Below the pieces are notes generated by a model. It was not told the origin of the DNA. It did not search any database and saw only the letters and a list, made by a program, of their open reading frames with translations. Below, one piece after another: positions 1-5,066 of a stretch of DNA of 5,159 bases. The stretch's first letter is position 1; every line of letters starts with the position of its first letter. Source of the stretch: Collinsella sp. GTDB taxonomy: Bacteria > Actinomycetota > Coriobacteriia > Coriobacteriales > Coriobacteriaceae. The translations under genes were made by a program, and so were the position numbers. The DNA is taken from assembly GCA_018382125.1 (NCBI GenBank), contig JAGZQO010000050.1:1-5159 (forward strand), given 5' to 3'.

Positions 1-86
1 CCCTAAGCGGCAATCTGACGTTCAATCGTCGGTCGCGTACCGAAGTACGCTTCCCTCCTCTTTCACGTCACCTTGCTCGCTTAGGG
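1..86 (-). ncRNA. Structured RNA element, long imperfect hairpin with UUCG loop, cut by window edge
   Basis: Seen: positions 1-9 pair perfectly with 78-86 (CCCTAAGCG / CGCTTAGGG). After a one-base bulge at 77, 10-13 pairs with 73-76 (GCAA/TTGC). A 2x2 internal loop follows, then 16-21 pairs with 65-70 (TGACGT/ACGTCA). The tip is a separate 6-bp hairpin, 35-40 with 45-50 (GCGTAC/GTACGC). On the minus strand the tip loop is TTCG closed by C-G, the very stable cUUCGg tetraloop, which favours minus-strand RNA. A purine-rich strand (62-51 on minus, containing GAGGAGGG) faces the apical stem. The arms reach base 1, so the element may extend beyond the window. No reading frame here looks like a gene. 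It could be a cis-regulatory leader of a gene to the left, a small RNA, or one copy of a dispersed palindromic repeat. I do not recognise a known RNA family. Confidence 0.5.
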
Positions 87-144
87 GCGTTTTCGCTGAC
101 GTGAGCTCAACCTGCGGCGCAATGTCAGCAACCAAGCCGAAAAC

Positions 145-186
145 AAAAAAGGCCGAAGTCCCAAAAGGCTTCGGCCTTTGTTTTTT
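145..186. terminator. Bidirectional intrinsic terminator after the nucleoid-associated protein gene
   Basis: An 11-bp perfect stem (148-158 AAAGGCCGAAG with 169-179 CTTCGGCCTTT) closes a 10-nt loop. On the minus strand it is followed by six T at 150-145, and on the plus strand by TTTGTTTTTT. It starts about 20 bases past the stop codon at 205-207, so its clear job is to end the minus-strand transcript. The plus-strand T run means it could also end a rightward transcript entering from the left edge. Confidence 0.9.
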
Positions 187-204
187 GCAACGTCCAAGAG
201 CAGT

Positions 205-1209
205 TTATCGATTCTCAATACTTCCGATGTTCTTGAGCTCGATGGAGATGAGGCCGTTGGGCTCGTTGACAAACTCGATGTACTCAGAGTTCGAACCCAT
301 CTCGGCCGGGAAGCTGATCTCGATGCCCGTGTCGGTACGGATCTTGTGGTTGCGCACCGCCGCGCGTTCGACCTGCTTGCGCTCCACGGGCACACGCTCA
401 GGCACCTTCTCCTCAGTCAGTGCCGCGCGCACGCTCTCCTTGATAACCGGCTCGTCCTCAAAGACCTCATCGACGATATCCCAAGGGGGCAGTTCCTCGT
501 CATCCTCAACTTTCTCGGCAACAGCAGCCTTAACCTTGGCGAGTGCTACAGCCGTGTTGGCACCGTGCTCCTCGGCGACTTCCTCGACCACACGCGTCAC
601 GGTGTCGATGACCTCCTTGCCCGATACCCCCGTGTCGCACTGCAGCAGGCCATCGGGAATGAGCATGCGATCCTCGCCGGCAATCTTGCGCTTCTTATCC
701 ACATAGCCGATCTCCATGGTGCTTGCACGCACGATTGCATAGCTCGGCACCTTTTGCGAGGGATTCGGCAGAATGGCGTAGTGGCGCGCAATGTCGTTGC
801 GCACCTCGCCCTCTTCGCGACCCACCTCGTGCATAAAAGCCTGCTTGGAGCCCAGCAGCATCACGGCAAACCAGCGGGCATCCTCATCGTCATCAAAGTC
901 CGCCACAAGCACGTCAGTGGACTCGGCTTTCTCGGCCTTGGTAAGTTCGGAAGAGATGAACTCCGCAATCTGCTGAGACAGATCCACGAACTCACGCTCA
1001 CCAAAGAAATAGCCCTTGAGCTCGCCGCCGAATGCGGAGTTCTCGGCAAACGTGGCGCGTTTATTGTCGGCCGAGGTGCGTGCGCGGCGCAGATGCGTGG
1101 TCACGAAGTTGCGCACGGTACGGCTCTCGATATCGAGCTCTCGCTGGCTCATGACGTTGACGGCAGAGTCAAAGTCCAGGATATGCAGAATCGCGTGATT
1201 GATTTTCAT
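205..1209 (-). CDS. Nucleoid-associated protein, YejK/NdpA (37-kDa) family
   Basis: The predicted 334-residue protein matches the 37-kDa nucleoid-associated protein family in length and layout. Visible family features are the N-terminal block MKINHAILHILDF, a central segment with HYAILPNP near 143-150, and the C-terminal block around 288-330 with TDTGIEISFP, NSEYIEF and a final ISIELKNIG strand. Family members such as E. coli YejK bind DNA in the nucleoid; the precise role is poorly known, so here function is by family only. Residues about 207-285 form an acidic, helical-looking linker (runs such as EDDEE and EDEP). I chose the ATG at 1209 because a GGA lies 9 bases upstream. The ATG at 1218, three codons earlier, abuts that GGA and has no usable ribosome binding site, though it would add only MPY. 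A TATACT box at 1253-1248 suggests its own promoter. It ends at a strong terminator. Confidence 0.88.
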   Translation of the reverse strand: MKINHAILHILDFDSAVNVMSQRELDIESRTVRNFVTTHLRRARTSADNKRATFAENSAFGGELKGYFFGEREFVDLSQQIAEFISSELTKAEKAESTDVLVADFDDDEDARWFAVMLLGSKQAFMHEVGREEGEVRNDIARHYAILPNPSQKVPSYAIVRASTMEIGYVDKKRKIAGEDRMLIPDGLLQCDTGVSGKEVIDTVTRVVEEVAEEHGANTAVALAKVKAAVAEKVEDDEELPPWDIVDEVFEDEPVIKESVRAALTEEKVPERVPVERKQVERAAVRNHKIRTDTGIEISFPAEMGSNSEYIEFVNEPNGLISIELKNIGSIENR

Positions 1210-1247
1210 ATACGGCATTCCGTTCTAGATCGATTTCGGCACGAATC

Positions 1248-1253
1248 AGTATA
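1248..1253 (-). promoter_or_regulatory. Candidate -10 box (TATACT) for the nucleoid-associated protein gene
   Basis: On the minus strand TATACT matches 5 of 6 bases of the sigma-70 -10 consensus. It would start transcription near 1241, giving a leader of about 30 bases. No recognisable -35 hexamer sits 16-18 bases upstream, where the sequence is GC-rich, so the promoter may need an activator or the call may be wrong. Confidence 0.4.
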
Positions 1254-1283
1254 GCGGTCGAGCCCGCCCCAGGCGCTTCGAAG

Positions 1284-1317
1284 ATTGGTGCATCGGGGAC
1301 AGGTTGCTTGCACCAAT
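1284..1317. repeat. Palindromic intergenic repeat, copy A
   Basis: Perfect 9-bp arms ATTGGTGCA (1284-1292) and TGCACCAAT (1309-1317) enclose a 16-base core containing GGGGACAGGTTGCT. The core and inner arms closely match copy B at 2511-2541 in the same orientation: GGGG(A/T)CAGGTT(G/A)CT is shared, with copy B one base longer. It ends two bases before the stop codon of the DUF2974 gene. There is no T run after it, so it does not look like a classical terminator. The organisation resembles REP-type extragenic palindromes, but I cannot assign a family. Confidence 0.75.
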
Positions 1318-1319
1318 GG

Positions 1320-2480
1320 TTAGCGCAGGAGCTCGGACTGCCAAGCCTCGAGCTGTTCTGCCAAACTCTTGCCGGCAGCGGGCACGTCGATCTGGGGTCG
1401 TTTGGGCAGCAGCGCACACTTAAGAATCGCAACGATGGTCTGCGAGACAAAGCGTCGTGTATCCTCGTCAAAGCCTTGCGCAGCCTGGAGCATCACGGGC
1501 AGGCTCTCGCGCAGATTCCCAGCGATATCCGCAAACCGCTCAGCACCCGTAGCCTCAAACACGGAGAACAACGCATCTACAAAACGCTCGCGTTCGCTAG
1601 GCGACACTGCAAGCAGCATCTCACGAATGGAACCATCAACGTATCGAGCACCGGCAGACAGGCGCTCACAGTACACGAAGTCGTGACCATCAACCACCCA
1701 GCTAAAGGGATTGTGCTGCAGCAGGCTGAACTCGGTGCTCTCAACGATGGCATAGTCCTCCTGTGTCTCGAACATCATGCCAAAGATCGACGACCGAGGT
1801 AGCGTCTTGTCGATTCGACCGGAAAGATCGGCAAAGGCGTTGCCGTTCAGAAACTCCTCGACGAAGCCCGGGCCATCATGGGAATACGCCCGTTCGATTC
1901 GTTCACGGGCAACATCGGAGCACATCGCTGCACCGTACACCGCAAGGTTTCCACCCTTGGAATGACCCCCGCACAAAAGCGGCCCGCCAATCGCATCCGC
2001 CGCCTCGTCCACATAACGTGCCGCGGATTCCTGGGCCGGCACAGGACACCGGAACGCCATGTTAAAGTCTTCTTTCCAGCCCACAATCGTACTATCGGTC
2101 CCCCGGAAGGAAAGATAACTAAACCCCGCCGGAAACCGGAACGCCATGGCTGCAAACTGCTCCGTCGCCACCATATCGCTCACAGCACGATAGCCGCAAA
2201 CGTGCACGCCACGGTAGCGAGGACTTGCTGCCACGGCCTCCAACAAGGCCCTGCTCCCCTCTGGATCCCACAAGTCGTCAATCATGTCCCGATAGCACTC
2301 GGCACGCAGCAGCTCGCGTACGTCTAGGCCCTGCCAGTTCGTCAGCTCCGCCATATCACCCGGCAAACGCAAATAGGACAACCACGCAAAGACCAGGCTG
2401 TCCACCGCGCAGAACGGCCGCTCCTCAAACGGATCAAACGCCGTCTGAGCATAGGTCAAAAAATTAGGCGAATCCGACAT
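1320..2480 (-). CDS. DUF2974-type (Mbeg1-like) putative alpha/beta-hydrolase
   Basis: The 386-residue protein carries a lipase-like nucleophile elbow GGHSKGGNLA at 171-180, with Ser174 in the G-x-S-x-G core. Ahead of it SFRGTD (124-129) resembles the oxyanion-hole segment of class 3 lipases. Candidate acid and base residues after the elbow are Asp202 in HDGPGF and His256 in QHNPFSW, or His266. This arrangement is what I associate with the DUF2974 family, whose substrates are unknown; hydrolase activity is inferred from the motif. There is no signal peptide or membrane segment, so it is probably cytoplasmic. The start at 2480 has GGGAGGG just upstream with a short spacer of about 4 bases. The gene stands alone, 126 bp after the lactate dehydrogenase stop and behind its terminator, and is flanked on both sides by copies of the same palindromic repeat. 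I see no clear promoter of its own. Confidence 0.85.
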   Translation of the reverse strand: MSDSPNFLTYAQTAFDPFEERPFCAVDSLVFAWLSYLRLPGDMAELTNWQGLDVRELLRAECYRDMIDDLWDPEGSRALLEAVAASPRYRGVHVCGYRAVSDMVATEQFAAMAFRFPAGFSYLSFRGTDSTIVGWKEDFNMAFRCPVPAQESAARYVDEAADAIGGPLLCGGHSKGGNLAVYGAAMCSDVARERIERAYSHDGPGFVEEFLNGNAFADLSGRIDKTLPRSSIFGMMFETQEDYAIVESTEFSLLQHNPFSWVVDGHDFVYCERLSAGARYVDGSIREMLLAVSPSERERFVDALFSVFEATGAERFADIAGNLRESLPVMLQAAQGFDEDTRRFVSQTIVAILKCALLPKRPQIDVPAAGKSLAEQLEAWQSELLR

Positions 2481-2483
2481 GGC

Positions 2484-2489
2484 CCTCCC
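2484..2489 (-). promoter_or_regulatory. Ribosome binding site of the DUF2974 gene
   Basis: The minus strand reads GGGAGG (followed by a further G), ending 3 bases before the ATG at 2480. The spacing is shorter than usual, but the match to the anti-Shine-Dalgarno sequence is good and supports this start. Confidence 0.55.
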
Positions 2490-2497
2490 ATCAACTA

Positions 2498-2523
2498 TGG
2501 TGTATTGGGATGGTGCATTGGGG
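2498..2523. repeat. Tandem 13-bp duplication at the edge of repeat copy B
   Basis: TGGTGTATTGGGA (2498-2510) is followed directly by TGGTGCATTGGGG (2511-2523), two 13-mers differing at two positions. The second unit is the left arm and core start of palindromic repeat copy B, so the first looks like a slipped or partial extra copy. Confidence 0.6.
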
Positions 2524-2541
2524 TCAGGTTACTTTGCACCA
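2511..2541. repeat. Palindromic intergenic repeat, copy B
   Basis: Arms TGGTGCA (2511-2517) and TGCACCA (2535-2541) enclose a 17-base core with GGGGTCAGGTTACTT. It is in the same orientation as copy A at 1284-1317 and nearly the same in sequence. It lies 30 bases upstream of the DUF2974 start and touches the T-run end of the lactate dehydrogenase terminator. The two copies therefore bracket the DUF2974 gene. Confidence 0.75.
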
Positions 2542-2575
2542 AAAGGCGCCCGGGCCGTGTGGACCCGGACGCCTT
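2541..2575 (-). terminator. Intrinsic terminator after lactate dehydrogenase
   Basis: On the minus strand a 14-bp stem (2575-2562 with 2556-2543) closes a 5-base loop and runs into TTTT. Two positions are G-U wobbles on the minus strand but would be A/C mismatches on the plus strand, supporting minus-strand use. It starts about 30 bases past the stop codon at 2607. Confidence 0.85.
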
Positions 2576-2606
2576 CATTGTAGCTTTTCGCTCTAGCGAG
2601 CTTGAT

Positions 2607-3557
2607 TTAGCAGGAGAAATCGACGCTGTCGATGATGTCCTTGAGGGCCTTGGCGGAGACGGTGAGCTCATGCTGCTCGTCATCGTTCAGCGGCACGGGG
2701 ACGCGGCAGACAACGCCGTCGCGGCCAACGACGGTCGGCATGGAGATGGCAAGATCGGACAGGCCATACTCGCCCACCATGAGCGAGGAGACAGGCAGAA
2801 CGGTCTGCTCATCGCGCATAACGGCGGTGCAGATGCGCTTGACGGCCATGGCGACGCCATAGTAGGTGGCGTGCTTCTTCTCGATGATGGTGTAGGCGGA
2901 GTTCTTGACGTCCTCGGCGATGCGCTTCTCGGCAGCCTCATGCTCCAGGTGGCCGTGAAGCTCACAGAAGGTGTTCAGCGGAACGCCGGCAACCTGAGCG
3001 CTGGACCAAGCGACAAACTCGGAGTCACCGTGCTCGCCCATGACATAGGCCTGGACATCGCGCGGGTCAACCTCGACGTGGGCACCAAGCATCTGCTGCA
3101 GGCGGCCGGTGTCGAGCACGGTGCCGGAACCGATGACGTGGCCCTCGGGCAGGCCGGACATCTTGATGGCGGCGTAGGTCAGAACATCGACCGGGTTGGA
3201 GACGATTAGCAGAATGCCGTCGAAGCCGGACTTCTTAATCTCGGGAATAATGGACTTGAAGATGCTGACGTTCTTGTTGACCAGGTCCAGGCGGGTCTCA
3301 CCGGGCTTCTGGGCAGCGCCAGCAGTGACGACGATCATGGCGGCGTCGGCGACATCGGAATAATCGCCGGCGTAGATCTTCATCGGCTCGGCAAACGTCA
3401 TGCCGTGCGCGATATCCAGGGCCTCACCCTCGGCACGGTTCTTGTCCACGTCGATGAGGACCATCTCGGAGAACAGACCACTCTGCATCAGTGCGAACGC
3501 CGAAGACGAACCGACGAAACCGCAGCCGACAATAGCGACCTTCTTCTCGTTAACCAT
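2607..3557 (-). CDS. ldh: L-lactate dehydrogenase
   Basis: This cytoplasmic NAD-dependent enzyme interconverts pyruvate and L-lactate, recycling NADH in fermentation. The 316-residue length is normal for the family. Seen: nucleotide-binding GCGFVG at 11-16 and the NAD-selecting Asp36; the mobile-loop segment QKPGETR (83-89) with Gln83 at the position that favours pyruvate over oxaloacetate, and Arg89; Asp149 and Arg152 in LDTGR; catalytic His176 in GEHGDSE; and Thr231 in HATYYG. By alignment from memory to Geobacillus LDH, the two fructose-bisphosphate-binding residues (Arg173, His188) are Gln154 and Gln169 here, so allosteric control by that effector is doubtful. The ATG at 3557 is preceded by GGGAG with a 6-base spacer; an upstream in-frame extension lacks such a site and crosses a hairpin. 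The related L-2-hydroxyisocaproate dehydrogenases are the main alternative. It ends at a strong terminator. Confidence 0.93.
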   Translation of the reverse strand: MVNEKKVAIVGCGFVGSSSAFALMQSGLFSEMVLIDVDKNRAEGEALDIAHGMTFAEPMKIYAGDYSDVADAAMIVVTAGAAQKPGETRLDLVNKNVSIFKSIIPEIKKSGFDGILLIVSNPVDVLTYAAIKMSGLPEGHVIGSGTVLDTGRLQQMLGAHVEVDPRDVQAYVMGEHGDSEFVAWSSAQVAGVPLNTFCELHGHLEHEAAEKRIAEDVKNSAYTIIEKKHATYYGVAMAVKRICTAVMRDEQTVLPVSSLMVGEYGLSDLAISMPTVVGRDGVVCRVPVPLNDDEQHELTVSAKALKDIIDSVDFSC

Positions 3558-3563
3558 TAGAAA

Positions 3564-3568
3564 CTCCC
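3564..3568 (-). promoter_or_regulatory. Ribosome binding site deciding the ldh start
   Basis: GGGAG on the minus strand, 6 bases before the ATG at 3557. It fixes the start at MVNEKK and argues against the longer open frame reaching 3635. Confidence 0.8.
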
Positions 3569-3582
3569 ATCTCTCTCCACAA

Positions 3583-3615
3583 ACAAGCCGCCCGGGAACG
3601 ACCCGAGCGGCTTGT
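3583..3615 (-). promoter_or_regulatory. GC-rich hairpin in the ldh leader
   Basis: A 14-bp stem (3583-3596 with 3602-3615) with a 5-base loop (TCGTT on minus) lies 14 bases upstream of the ldh ribosome binding site. One position is a G-U wobble on the minus strand and a C/A mismatch on the plus strand, so the minus-strand RNA folds better. The following minus-strand sequence TTGTGG is only weakly T-rich. It could be a weak terminator for the aminotransferase transcript, an attenuator, or an mRNA-stabilising 5' structure. Confidence 0.6.
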
Positions 3616-3646
3616 CGTAATCCCAATACATCCAATCGGGACTTTG

Positions 3647-3652
3647 ATTATG
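3647..3652 (-). promoter_or_regulatory. Candidate -10 box (CATAAT) for ldh
   Basis: CATAAT on the minus strand matches the -10 consensus at 5 of 6 bases. It would give a start near 3640 and a leader of about 80 bases containing the hairpin. The -35 region 17-18 bases upstream is poor (TCGATT or CGATTT). Confidence 0.35.
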
Positions 3653-3758
3653 CCCCTATTCGCAGCCAAAAATCGACCGTTTACCGAAATTGTTTGCAGT
3701 ATTCGTAAAATAACTGCGCGAAATCGGTTTCGAGCTATTGACGAGTCGAAATAGGTTT

Positions 3759-4922
3759 CTAATACAGGCCCGCCTCGCGAATGGCCTCGACAGCCAAAGC
3801 GATCTGATCGGGCGGTAGGACCAGCGCCATGCGCACGTGTCCCTCGCCCGAAGGACCAAAACTCGCGCCCGGCGTCACCACAACGCCGGCCTTCTCCATG
3901 AGCTCCTCGCAAAACGCCATGGAATCGGTGCGGCCACCGGGAAGCTTGGCCCACACAAACATAGAGCCATGCGCGTTGGGACGCCCCCAGCCCAGGCCCT
4001 CAAGACCGTCGCACAGGGCATCGCGGCGCTCCTGGTACTTCAGACGCTGCGCCTCGACCTCATCGCGCGGACCGTTCAGACAGGCGATGGCGGCCTTCTG
4101 GATCGGGAAGAACATGCCGAAGTCGATCTGGCCGCGCAGCTTGGCAAAGGCCGAGACCACATCCTCGCGACCGACCAAAAAGCCGATGCGCGCGCCGGTG
4201 ACGTTAAACGACTTGGAGAGCGAGAAGAACTCCACGCCCACCTCGAGCGCACCGGGGTACTGCAGGAAGCTGCCACCCGGCTCACCGTCAAACACGATGT
4301 CGGAGTACGCGTTGTCATGAACGATCAACAGATCATGCTCGCGGGCAAAGGCGATAATCTCCTCGTAGACCTCGGGCGTGCCCACCGAGCCGACCGGGTT
4401 CGCGGGCAGCGACACGATCATATACTTGGCACGATCGGCCACCTCGGGATCGATACCCGCCACATAGGGCAGGTAATTATGCTCGGCAACCAACGGATAG
4501 TACTCGAGCTTGGCATCGGCGATCTTGGCGCCCGCCTCAAAGACCGGGTAACACGGATCGGGAACCAGAATGGTGTCACCCGGATCGAGCAGGGCCAGGC
4601 CCAAATGGCCCACGCCCTCCTGCGTGCCGTTGCACGACTGCACCATAGACGGCGTAATGCCCGAAACGCCAAAGCGACGCTCATAGTAATCGCACACGGC
4701 CTGCTTGAGTTCAGGCAGGTCGCGCAGGGCATACTTCCACATCTCGGGATCTTGGGCTGCCTGCGTGAGCGCCTCGACCACATGGTCGTACGGCTTAAAA
4801 TCGGGCGTGCCCACGCTCATGTTGTAAATGGTCTTGCCCTGAGCCTTCAGCGCGAGAAGCTTGTTGTTGAGCGAGGCGAAGACCTCCGCGCCAAAGCGGT
4901 CGAGACGCTGCGATGCCTGCAT
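3759..4922 (-). CDS. PLP-dependent class I/II aminotransferase
   Basis: The 387-residue protein is a fold-type I, pyridoxal-phosphate enzyme of the aspartate aminotransferase superfamily, moving an amino group between an amino acid and a 2-oxo acid. Every key residue is visible: the N-terminal SVGTPDF segment (36-42), Asn175 in PANPVG, Asp203 and Tyr206 in HDNAY, Schiff-base Lys237 in SLSKSFN, Arg245 in GARIG, and the substrate-carboxylate Arg364 in HVRMAL. Its general look is closest to the LL-diaminopimelate/alanine-type aminotransferases (DapL and AlaC relatives), but the substrate cannot be read from sequence alone. The ATG at 4922 has AAAGG 7 bases upstream; an upstream in-frame TTG at 5012 has no binding site and would translate through a terminator. 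It is followed by ldh after 201 bp. The leader holds an intrinsic terminator 20 bases before the start codon, which suggests attenuation. Confidence 0.92.
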   Translation of the reverse strand: MQASQRLDRFGAEVFASLNNKLLALKAQGKTIYNMSVGTPDFKPYDHVVEALTQAAQDPEMWKYALRDLPELKQAVCDYYERRFGVSGITPSMVQSCNGTQEGVGHLGLALLDPGDTILVPDPCYPVFEAGAKIADAKLEYYPLVAEHNYLPYVAGIDPEVADRAKYMIVSLPANPVGSVGTPEVYEEIIAFAREHDLLIVHDNAYSDIVFDGEPGGSFLQYPGALEVGVEFFSLSKSFNVTGARIGFLVGREDVVSAFAKLRGQIDFGMFFPIQKAAIACLNGPRDEVEAQRLKYQERRDALCDGLEGLGWGRPNAHGSMFVWAKLPGGRTDSMAFCEELMEKAGVVVTPGASFGPSGEGHVRMALVLPPDQIALAVEAIREAGLY

Positions 4923-4926
4923 GGTG

Positions 4927-4934
4927 CCACCTTT
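4927..4934 (-). promoter_or_regulatory. Ribosome binding site of the aminotransferase
   Basis: The minus strand reads AAAGGTGG, with the AAAGG part 7 bases before the ATG at 4922. It lies 7 bases past the end of the T run of the leader terminator, so the terminator and the translation start are tightly packed. Confidence 0.75.
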
Positions 4935-4941
4935 CGATATG

Positions 4942-4972
4942 AAAAACGCGGCGCTCCGACAAGAGCGCCGCG
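4942..4972 (-). terminator. Intrinsic terminator in the aminotransferase leader (possible attenuator)
   Basis: A perfect 10-bp GC-rich stem (4972-4963 CGCGGCGCTC with 4956-4947 GAGCGCCGCG on the minus strand) closes a 6-base loop TTGTCG and runs directly into TTTTT at 4946-4942. It points along the minus strand and ends 20 bases before the start codon. There is no coding region for at least 180 bases upstream, so it is more likely to control the aminotransferase than to close an upstream gene. Confidence 0.85.
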
Positions 4973-4983
4973 CGATACGGGCC

Positions 4984-5012
4984 ATCAGATTGCAAAAGTG
5001 TAACGCTTGCAA
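4984..5012 (-). promoter_or_regulatory. Candidate promoter overlapping a TTGCAA dyad
   Basis: On the minus strand TTGCAA (5012-5007) and TCTGAT (4989-4984) are 17 bases apart, each 4 of 6 to consensus. The -35 hexamer is one arm of a dyad with a second TTGCAA at 4995-4990 and inner GT/AC pairs at 4998-4999 and 5003-5004. A regulator bound to this dyad would cover the promoter. Confidence 0.3.
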
Positions 5013-5030
5013 CCCCCGTATTGGTTCAAT

Positions 5031-5050
5031 TTAGCCAACCTTAGTCAACT
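5031..5050. repeat. Two tandem 10-bp direct repeats
   Basis: TTAGCCAACC (5031-5040) is followed immediately by TTAGTCAACT (5041-5050), 8 of 10 bases identical and spaced exactly one DNA helical turn. The preceding ten bases, TTGGTTCAAT, are only loosely similar. Confidence 0.45.
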
Positions 5051-5066
5051 GGATTGAGCGCCCTTG

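Noticed and set aside
38..140. Short minus-strand frame ending with a protein-like stretch EEGSVLRYATDD
   Set aside because: The upstream part reads through the terminator region, there is no start codon with a binding site, and the stretch coincides with the paired RNA element.
178..1254. Long plus-strand open frame antisense to the nucleoid-associated protein gene
   Set aside because: It is a shadow of a real minus-strand gene in GC-rich DNA, with no family resemblance and low-complexity Arg/Leu/His composition.
2607..3635. Longer lactate dehydrogenase frame starting at 3635
   Set aside because: The added 26 residues do not belong to the family and span the GC-rich hairpin. The ATG at 3557 has GGGAG at ideal spacing.
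3719..3732. CGAAA/TTTCG hairpin after the aminotransferase stop codon as its terminator
   Set aside because: The stem has only 5 pairs and no T run follows directly on the minus strand, so it is too weak to call.
4923..4934. TGGCACC on the minus strand, identical to the conserved T-box bulge UGGNACC
   Set aside because: In transcriptional T-boxes this motif precedes the terminator, whereas here it follows it and overlaps the ribosome binding site. No T-box stem I features are visible upstream. Most likely coincidence.
3837..5003. 388-residue plus-strand open frame antisense to the aminotransferase
   Set aside because: All catalytic motifs are on the minus strand; the plus frame is a codon-bias shadow.
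3759..5012. Longer aminotransferase reading frame starting at a TTG at 5012
   Set aside because: It lacks a ribosome binding site and would be translated across the terminator stem. The ATG at 4922 has a good site and gives a normal family length.
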